A stretch of 19,710 nt of DNA from Nitrospira sp. UBA2082 (GTDB lineage Bacteria > Nitrospirota > Nitrospiria > Nitrospirales > Nitrospiraceae). The stretch lies in assembly GCA_002331335.1 (NCBI GenBank), contig DCZO01000025.1, positions 1 to 19,710 on the forward strand. The letters are read 5' to 3'. Made by a program: the position numbers and the translations under genes. Positions 13,389-19,710 of the stretch are shown here, in pieces. Below the pieces are notes generated by a model. That model searched no databases. It was given only the letters and a program-made list of their open reading frames with translations, and was not told where the DNA came from. The stretch's first letter is position 1. The number at the start of each line of letters is the position of its first letter.

Positions 13389-14990
13389 TTAATGTCCCAA
13401 CTTTTTACGCAACGCGGCTCCCACAAATCCGCTGAACAGCGGGTGGGGCCGGTGCGGGCGGGAACTGTACTCCGGATGGAACTGGGTGCCCAGGAACCAG
13501 GGATGATCCTTGAGTTCCACGATCTCGACCAACCGGCCGTCCGGAGACAGTCCGCTCAACACCAGGCCCTTGGCCGTCAGCTGCTCACGATACACATTGT
13601 TGAATTCAAACCGATGCCGGTGGCGTTCACGGACCTCGCTCACCCCGTACATTTTCTGGGCGAGCGTGCCTTCACCGAGTCTGCATAGATACGACCCGAG
13701 CCGCATGGTGCCGCCTTTTTCGCTCACACCGTGCTGATCGGGCATCAGATGAATGACGGGATGGGGCGAGGACTCGTCGAACTCCGAGCTGTTGGCTCCG
13801 GCTAACCCTGCAACGTGACGGGCGAATTCGATTGTCGCACACTGCATACCCAGACACAGTCCGAGAAACGGCACCTGCCGCTCCCGCGCATATCGGATCG
13901 TTGCGATCTTCCCCTCGATCCCCCGCGCTCCGAACCCGCCCGGAATCAGAATCCCGTCGGCTTCGCGCAAAATCCGCTCGGTGCCCTGCCGCTCGACATC
14001 CTCCGATTCGATCCAGCTGACATTCACCTTGGTCTCATGGTCGATCCCCCCGTGCACAAGCGCCTCGCCAAGACTTTTGTAACACTCCTTGAGCCCGGCA
14101 TATTTTCCGACCAGCGCCACGGAAATTTCATGCTTGGGCCGCTTGATTTTTTGCACCATTGCGTCCCATTCACGCAAATTCGGCTGCCCGGCTTCCAAGT
14201 GCAGCTGCCGCACGATCAGTTCGTCCAATCCTTCCTTCCGGAAGACGATCGGCACTTCGTAAATCGTATCGACGTCTTTCGCCGTGACGACGGCATCCTT
14301 CTCCACGTTGCAGAACATGGCGATCTTGCCCTTGAGCTCAGGGGGCAGATAGCGGTCGGTGCGGCACAGGAGAATGTTCGGCTGGATGCCGATCTCACGC
14401 AGCTTGTTGACCGAATGTTGCGTCGGCTTGGTCTTCAATTCTCCGGCCGCGCCGATATAGGGGACCAACGTCAGGTGGACATACAGAACATTGTCGCGCC
14501 CCACGTCGTAGGGCATTTGCCTGATCGCTTCGAGAAACGGCAGGCTTTCAATGTCGCCCACCGTACCGCCGATCTCGACGATCGTGACATCCATGCCCTT
14601 GGAAATACGCATGATGGTTTGCTTGATCTCATCCGTCACATGAGGCACCACCTGCACGGTTCCGCCCAGGTAGTCTCCGCGCCGCTCTTTCGTAATGACG
14701 GAATGGTAGATCCGTCCGGTCGTGTAGTTGTTTTCTTTCGTCAGAGACAAGGAGGTAAACCGTTCATAGTGCCCGAGGTCAAGATCCGTTTCAGCCCCGT
14801 CGTCCGTCACATAGACTTCACCATGCTGGTAGGGATTCATCGTGCCGGGATCCACGTTGATGTAGGGGTCCAGCTTCAGAAACGTAATCTTCAAGCCGCG
14901 GCTTTCGAGCAGATTCCCAATAGACGCCGAGGCCAATCCCTTTCCCAGCGACGACACAACTCCGCCCGTGACAAATATAAACTTGCTCAT
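13389..14990 (-). CDS. pyrG: CTP synthase
   Basis: A 533-residue enzyme aminating UTP to CTP with glutamine and ATP. The N-terminal synthetase domain begins MSKFIFVTGGVVSSLGKGLA with the P-loop, followed by LKLDPYINVDPGTMNPYQHG, EVYVTDDGAETDLDLGHYER and GGTVGDIESLPFLEA. The C-terminal glutaminase domain has IPGGFGARG, the nucleophile in FLGLCLGMQCA, and the His/Glu pair in FHPEYSSRPHRPHPLF. The ATG at 14990 has GGAGG six bases upstream and starts where the family starts. CTP is the co-substrate of KdsB, whose gene is 49 bases upstream, and of CDP-diacylglycerol formation, so its place in the operon is sensible. Confidence 0.97.
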   Translation of the reverse strand: MSKFIFVTGGVVSSLGKGLASASIGNLLESRGLKITFLKLDPYINVDPGTMNPYQHGEVYVTDDGAETDLDLGHYERFTSLSLTKENNYTTGRIYHSVITKERRGDYLGGTVQVVPHVTDEIKQTIMRISKGMDVTIVEIGGTVGDIESLPFLEAIRQMPYDVGRDNVLYVHLTLVPYIGAAGELKTKPTQHSVNKLREIGIQPNILLCRTDRYLPPELKGKIAMFCNVEKDAVVTAKDVDTIYEVPIVFRKEGLDELIVRQLHLEAGQPNLREWDAMVQKIKRPKHEISVALVGKYAGLKECYKSLGEALVHGGIDHETKVNVSWIESEDVERQGTERILREADGILIPGGFGARGIEGKIATIRYARERQVPFLGLCLGMQCATIEFARHVAGLAGANSSEFDESSPHPVIHLMPDQHGVSEKGGTMRLGSYLCRLGEGTLAQKMYGVSEVRERHRHRFEFNNVYREQLTAKGLVLSGLSPDGRLVEIVELKDHPWFLGTQFHPEYSSRPHRPHPLFSGFVGAALRKKLGH

Positions 14991-15039
14991 GGCTGCCTCC
15001 ACCATCCGAGCTCTGACAACTCTAATCCGCATGACATCC

Positions 15040-15826
15040 TCATCGAGCCCACACCACCCCTTTGAGCTCACGCTTGAGAACGTTGAATTGCTGCAGTTTC
15101 TCGGCAACACCCGGCACATCTTCCGGCTGATCAACCCGAAGGGATGCATGCCTGGTTTCCCAGACTTTCATGCGCATACCGTTCTCCAACGCCCGGAGCT
15201 GCTCCAACTTTTCAGCCTCTTCCAACGGACTGGTCGGCAACGCGGCATATTTCAGCAGCGTCTCTTTCGTAAACATGTAGACGCCCAGATGGATGTAGTG
15301 CAGTCCGCCGATGGCGCGGTGGTCGGGATCGTCGCGAACGAACGGAATCGGCGCTCTCGAAAAATAGAGCGCAGAACCTCGGGAGTCCGTGACCACTTTG
15401 ACCACGGCCGGATTGTGCAATTCTTCCGTCGTGTCCAGTACCCGTTTCAGCGTGCCCATTTCGGCTCCGCTCTTGATAAACGGATCAATAAGATCGGCCA
15501 ATAGCTGCGGGTTCAGTGGAATTTCGTCACCCTGCAAGTTCACGAAGAACTCGCCCGCGAACATACGTGCCACCGCAGCCACTCGGTCGGTTCCAGTGCT
15601 AAAGTTCCCCTCGGCCCTGACGACGCGCCCTCCGAACCGTTCAACCGTCTCCTTGATGCGGTCGTCGTCCGTCGCCACCAGAACGTCCGAGACCGACTTG
15701 CAGGCCGCAGCCTGTTCATACACATGCTGGATCAGCGGCTTGCCATTGATCGAGATCAGCGGCTTGCCGGGAAAGCGGGACGAGCCGTATCGGGCCGGAA
15801 TGACGACGATGACTGGACGCGAGGGC

Positions 15827-15834
<8 letters not shown>
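15040..15834 (-). CDS. kdsB: 3-deoxy-manno-octulosonate cytidylyltransferase KdsB
   Basis: A 264-residue enzyme activating Kdo with CTP to CMP-Kdo, in the cytoplasm. Seen: VIPARYGSSRFPGKPL (about 11-26), ATDDDRI, STGTDRVAAVA, VNLQGDEIPL (98-107), RAPIPFVRDD and HLGVYMF, with the C-terminal LEEAEKLEQLRALENG and RVDQPEDV. The ATG at 15834 lies eight bases inside the preceding kinase gene. Length and motifs are standard for the family. Confidence 0.96.
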
Positions 15835-16863
<1,029 letters not shown>

Positions 16864-16867
<4 letters not shown>

Positions 16868-17637
16868 TGAATGGCCTTGCCGAATCGTTCCCACCGGACC
16901 CACTCCGTCCAATTCCCCTGCCCACTCCAGGACCAATAAATCCGGAACGCTTTGCCGCGGATTTTTTCTTCCCGCACATACCCCCAAAACCGGCTGTCCA
17001 GGCTTTGATCGCGGTTGTCACCCATCACAAAGTACGAGGCTTCCGGCACCGTGACCGGCCCGAAATTGTCGCGCGGATTGATCGTGCCGTCGATCATGCC
17101 CGGATCGACACGTTGTGTAAAGCCCTTGTCGTCGAGCGGCTGCCCGTTGACCAGTACGACCTTGTTGCGCACCTGCACCGTATCGCCCGGCGTGCCGACG
17201 ATGCGCTTGATGAAATCCTTTTCCTCGTCTTCAGGAAACCGGAACACGATGATGTCGCCGCGCTGCGGTTTCCCAAACTCGATCACTGTCTTGGATGTAT
17301 AGCAATTCACCGGGGGGAAGTTCCATTGCAACTTGCAATCAGCCGGCCACTGCAATCCATACGAGAGTTTACTGACCAAGATATGGTCCCCGATTTGCAG
17401 CGTTGGGATCATCGAGCCGGACGGAATCTTGAAGGCTTGCACGACAAACACGCGGATCGCAAAGGCCAATAACAACGCGACGATGATCGCTTCCGAATAT
17501 TCGCGGATGATCGATTTCGCTCCGGCCTGGCCGGTGCTCTGTTCCGATAACTTCGCCTCGGGCCCGGCGGCCGGCGGACCACCACTTGAGGAGCCGGAAA
17601 GCTTATCGAGGTTTGCCTGGTTCGGATCGAGGCTCAT
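16864..17637 (-). CDS. lepB: Signal peptidase I
   Basis: A 257-residue inner-membrane peptidase that removes signal peptides from exported proteins. A polar, Ser/Gly-rich N-terminal tail of about 45 residues is followed by one membrane segment (about 49-68). The catalytic Ser75 lies in KIPSGSMIPTL, Lys144 in FIKRIVGTPGD, and the C-terminal box in VMGDNRDQSLDSRFWG. The ATG overlaps the lepA stop by four bases (ATGA). The lepA-lepB order is widespread in bacteria. Confidence 0.96.
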
Positions 17638-19433
17638 TCTTCACCGACTTTGAGAATCGCGAGAAACGCTTCTTGCGGGACTTCAACACTGCCAACGGCT
17701 TTCATCCGTTTCTTACCTTCTTTTTGTTTTTCCAGCAGTTTGCGTTTCCGCGTAATGTCACCCCCGTAGCATTTGGCGGTGACATTCTTCTTCATCGCCC
17801 CGATCGTCTCGCGCGCAATGATCTTGTTGCCGATGGCCGCCTGAATAGCGATCTCGAACATCTGCCGGGGGATCAATTCCTTCATTTTCTCCGCCAACTG
17901 GCGCCCGCGCGGATAAGAGCGCTCACGATGAGTAATGAACGAGAGCGCGTCCACCGCTTCCCCGTTGAGCAAAATATCGAGCTTCACGAGATCGGACTCC
18001 CGATAGCCGAGCAGCTCATAGTCCAACGAGGCATACCCCTGCGTCCGCGACTTCAATTTGTCGTAGAAGTCGAGAATGACTTCATTTAACGGCATTTCAT
18101 AGCTGATCATCACCCGGGTCGGATCGAGGAAGTGAATACTCCGTTGAATACCCCGACGCTCCTGACATAGCTGGAGAATGGCCCCCATATATCGTTCCGG
18201 CGTGATGACCGTCGTCAGAATGAACGGTTCCTCGAACCGCTCGATACTGCTGGGCGGCGGCAGTTCAGCGGGGTTGTCGATCTCCAAGACTTCTCCTTTG
18301 GTCGTCGTCACTCGGTAAACCACGGTGGGCGCCGTGGTGATGAGGGTCAGCCCATATTCCCGCTCCAGCCGCTCTTGGATGATTTCCATATGCAACAGGC
18401 CCAAGAAGCCGCACCGGAAGCCGAAGCCGAGCGCGAGCGATGTTTCCGGTTCATAGACAAAGGACGAGTCGTTGAGCCGTAACTTCACAAGTGCATCGCG
18501 CAGGTCTTCATATTTCGCCGTGTCGGTCGAATAGAGTCCACAAAAGACCAGTGGCTTTACCTCTTTATAACCGGGAAGCGGTTCGGTCGTCGGCTGCACG
18601 GCGTCTGTCACCGTATCGCCGATCTTCACGTCCGCCACTTCTTTCATGTTGGCGCAGAGATACCCGACTTCACCGGTCAAGATCTCTGTCTTCTTCACCC
18701 GCTTCGGCGTGAACTGGCCGACCTCCATCACTTCAAAGACGCGGCCGTTCGACATCACCTTAATCTTCATACCCGGACGCACAGCCCCGTCCACGACACG
18801 AATCAAGACGATCACGCCCTGGTAGTTATCGAACCAGGAATCGAAAATCAGCGCCTTGAGCGGCGCCTGCGGACGGCCGGACGGCGGAGGAATCCGTTCG
18901 ATGATTGCCTCTAGGACTTCCGGAACGCCGCGCCCTTCCTTGGCGCTGATCGGCATCGCGTCGGTGTCATCCAACATCAACACTTCGGCAATGGATTGTT
19001 TGGTGCCTTCGACGTCCGCGCTGGCCAAATCGATCTTGTTGATCACCGGAATGATCACGTGCTTGTTGGCCATCGCCAGATTGACGTTGGCGATGGTCTG
19101 CGCTTGCACCCCCTGTGTCGCATCGACCAACAAGAGCGACCCCTCGCAGGCGGCCAAACTTCTGGAGACTTCGTACGTGAAATCGACGTGCCCCGGCGTA
19201 TCGATCAAATGCAAGGCATAGACCTTCCCATCCTTGGCCTTGTACCGGATCGCCACCGCGTGAGCCTTGATCGTTATGCCACGTTCCCGTTCAAGGTCCA
19301 TGGCGTCGAGAATCTGCTCTTTGGCCTCTCGGGCCGTAACTGCGCCTGTGGCTTCGAGGAACCGGTCAGCGAGGGTTGATTTGCCGTGATCGATATGGGC
19401 GATGATCGAGAAATTGCGTATAAGGCTTTGCAA
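17634..19433 (-). CDS. lepA: Elongation factor 4 (LepA)
   Basis: A 599-residue translational GTPase (EF4), acting on ribosomes. Seen: MQSLIRNFSI then IAHIDHGKSTL (G1, about 11-21), RGITIKAH (G2), DTPGHVDF (78-85, G3), NKIDLA (132-137, G4) and SAKEGRGV (G5). The LepA-specific C-terminal domain ends near KRKLLEKQKEGKKRMK. Length matches the family (about 600). The only start before the conserved NFSIIAHIDHGKST is a TTG at 19433, with AGGA placed unusually close. A consensus promoter lies just upstream. It heads a ten-gene minus-strand operon. Confidence 0.96.
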   Translation of the reverse strand: MQSLIRNFSIIAHIDHGKSTLADRFLEATGAVTAREAKEQILDAMDLERERGITIKAHAVAIRYKAKDGKVYALHLIDTPGHVDFTYEVSRSLAACEGSLLLVDATQGVQAQTIANVNLAMANKHVIIPVINKIDLASADVEGTKQSIAEVLMLDDTDAMPISAKEGRGVPEVLEAIIERIPPPSGRPQAPLKALIFDSWFDNYQGVIVLIRVVDGAVRPGMKIKVMSNGRVFEVMEVGQFTPKRVKKTEILTGEVGYLCANMKEVADVKIGDTVTDAVQPTTEPLPGYKEVKPLVFCGLYSTDTAKYEDLRDALVKLRLNDSSFVYEPETSLALGFGFRCGFLGLLHMEIIQERLEREYGLTLITTAPTVVYRVTTTKGEVLEIDNPAELPPPSSIERFEEPFILTTVITPERYMGAILQLCQERRGIQRSIHFLDPTRVMISYEMPLNEVILDFYDKLKSRTQGYASLDYELLGYRESDLVKLDILLNGEAVDALSFITHRERSYPRGRQLAEKMKELIPRQMFEIAIQAAIGNKIIARETIGAMKKNVTAKCYGGDITRKRKLLEKQKEGKKRMKAVGSVEVPQEAFLAILKVGEE

Positions 19434-19461
19434 ATCCTAGCTCATTTCTATAAATCGGCAC

Positions 19462-19490
19462 ATTATAGTAACTGCCCTCCGGGTTGTCAA
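19462..19490 (-). promoter_or_regulatory. Consensus sigma-70 promoter of the lepA operon
   Basis: Read on the minus strand, TTGACA (19490-19485) and TATAAT (19467-19462) are both perfect, with an ideal 17-bp spacer. Transcription would start near 19455, leaving a leader of about 20 bases before the TTG start of lepA. This is the strongest promoter visible in the window and fits a constitutive housekeeping operon. Confidence 0.85.
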
Positions 19491-19512
19491 AGAAATCGCC
19501 CGCCCGTATAAT
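19484..19512 (+). promoter_or_regulatory. Near-consensus sigma-70 promoter of bioA
   Basis: TTGTCA (19484-19489, five of six) and TATAAT (19507-19512, perfect) are 17 bp apart. The -35 box shares five bases with the -35 box of the lepA promoter on the other strand. Transcription would start near 19519, giving a leader of about 100 bases that contains the CGTCA palindrome. Confidence 0.75.
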
Positions 19513-19530
19513 CCGCGCCGCACAGGGCTT

Positions 19531-19606
19531 CGTCAATCGTCAGGCGTCACACGTCAACCGGCAAGCAATCGGATCCCTCCCCGCGATTGACGAATGACGG
19601 TTGACG
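19531..19606. repeat. Palindrome of 7-bp CGTCA units in the bioA leader
   Basis: Four CGTCANN units in tandem (19531, 19538, 19545, 19552) face three inverted TGACG units at the same 7-bp period (19588, 19595, 19602). In RNA the two arms could pair in more than one register around a 29-base centre. It lies between the bioA promoter and its start. It may be a dispersed repeat or a control element. Confidence 0.6.
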
Positions 19607-19617
19607 CATAACGCACC

Positions 19618-19710
19618 ATGGCACACAAACCGACAACGCGACAACTCGCAGACTGGGACCGACAATATCTCTGGCATCCCTTTACCCAGATGCAAGAATG
19701 GGAACAGGAA
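19618..19710 (+). CDS. bioA: BioA, adenosylmethionine-8-amino-7-oxononanoate aminotransferase (5' part)
   Basis: Only the first 31 codons are in the window: MAHKPTTRQLADWDRQYLWH then PFTQMQEWEQE. The D-x-x-Y-L-W-H-P-F-T-Q-M segment is characteristic of BioA, the PLP enzyme that makes 7,8-diaminopelargonate in biotin synthesis. An in-frame TAA lies just upstream, so the ATG at 19618 is the first possible start. No good ribosome site is seen. The gene is divergent from lepA. Confidence 0.85.
   Translation, partial: MAHKPTTRQLADWDRQYLWHPFTQMQEWEQE

Noticed and set aside
13815..15065. 416-codon plus-strand open frame opposite pyrG
   Set aside because: No recognisable domain; it lies across the whole of a clear CTP synthase gene.

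Overview
The window (about 19.7 kb, GC-rich) looks like chromosome of a Gram-negative bacterium. It carries Kdo and heptose (LPS) genes, two lipoproteins with lipoboxes and an acyl-phosphate-type phospholipid gene (plsY). The gene set, the style of the intergenic palindromes and the CysO/Mec-type sulfur genes suggest Nitrospirota, probably Nitrospira. That assignment is from memory of such genomes, not from a search. No rRNA, tRNA, CRISPR array, transposase or phage gene was seen.

Region 1 (1-420, minus strand): an addiction-module antitoxin of the TIGR02574/PF09720 type, followed with a one-base overlap by a RelE/ParE-like toxin that stops after only 46 codons.

Region 2 (581-5902, plus strand): a compact sulfur-assimilation cluster. 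The order is ThiS-like carrier, cysteine synthase, MoeB/ThiF E1 enzyme no. 1, zinc-ribbon threonine synthase, CysO-like carrier, stand-alone NIL-domain protein, E1 enzyme no. 2, JAMM metallopeptidase. Most junctions overlap or are a few bases apart. Taken together it encodes all parts of protein-thiocarboxylate amino-acid synthesis: carriers, activating enzymes, PLP enzymes and the peptidase that releases the product. Precedents are CysO/CysM/Mec in Mycobacterium and HcyS/HcyF/HcyD in Wolinella. The doubled parts (two carriers, two E1s, two PLP enzymes) suggest one cluster serving both cysteine and homocysteine/methionine. The first carrier ends in Gly-Gly-Gly-Arg, so it probably needs C-terminal trimming before use. 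Both E1 genes are preceded by an 81-82 bp copy of the same palindromic element.

Region 3 (5903-9269, plus strand): a small secreted protein, a 666-residue lipoprotein with at least twelve copies of a D-x-x-G-x-D-x-Y motif spaced 26-29 residues apart, and an epoxide-hydrolase-like alpha/beta hydrolase.

Region 4 (9285-19433, minus strand): a long, tightly packed envelope operon read from the right: lepA, lepB, hldA/rfaE1, kdsB, pyrG, kdsA, kdsD, pgsA, an esterase lipoprotein, plsY. Several junctions overlap by four bases. It links translation (lepA), protein export (lepB), CTP supply (pyrG), CMP-Kdo and heptose precursors (kdsD, kdsA, kdsB, hldA) and phospholipid synthesis (pgsA, plsY). A long imperfect hairpin separates pyrG from kdsA. 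The operon is headed by a perfect consensus sigma-70 promoter.

Region 5 (19484-19710, plus strand): the start of bioA, with its own near-consensus promoter. Its -35 box lies on the opposite strand over the -35 box of the lepA promoter. The bioA leader contains a palindrome built of 7-bp CGTCA units.
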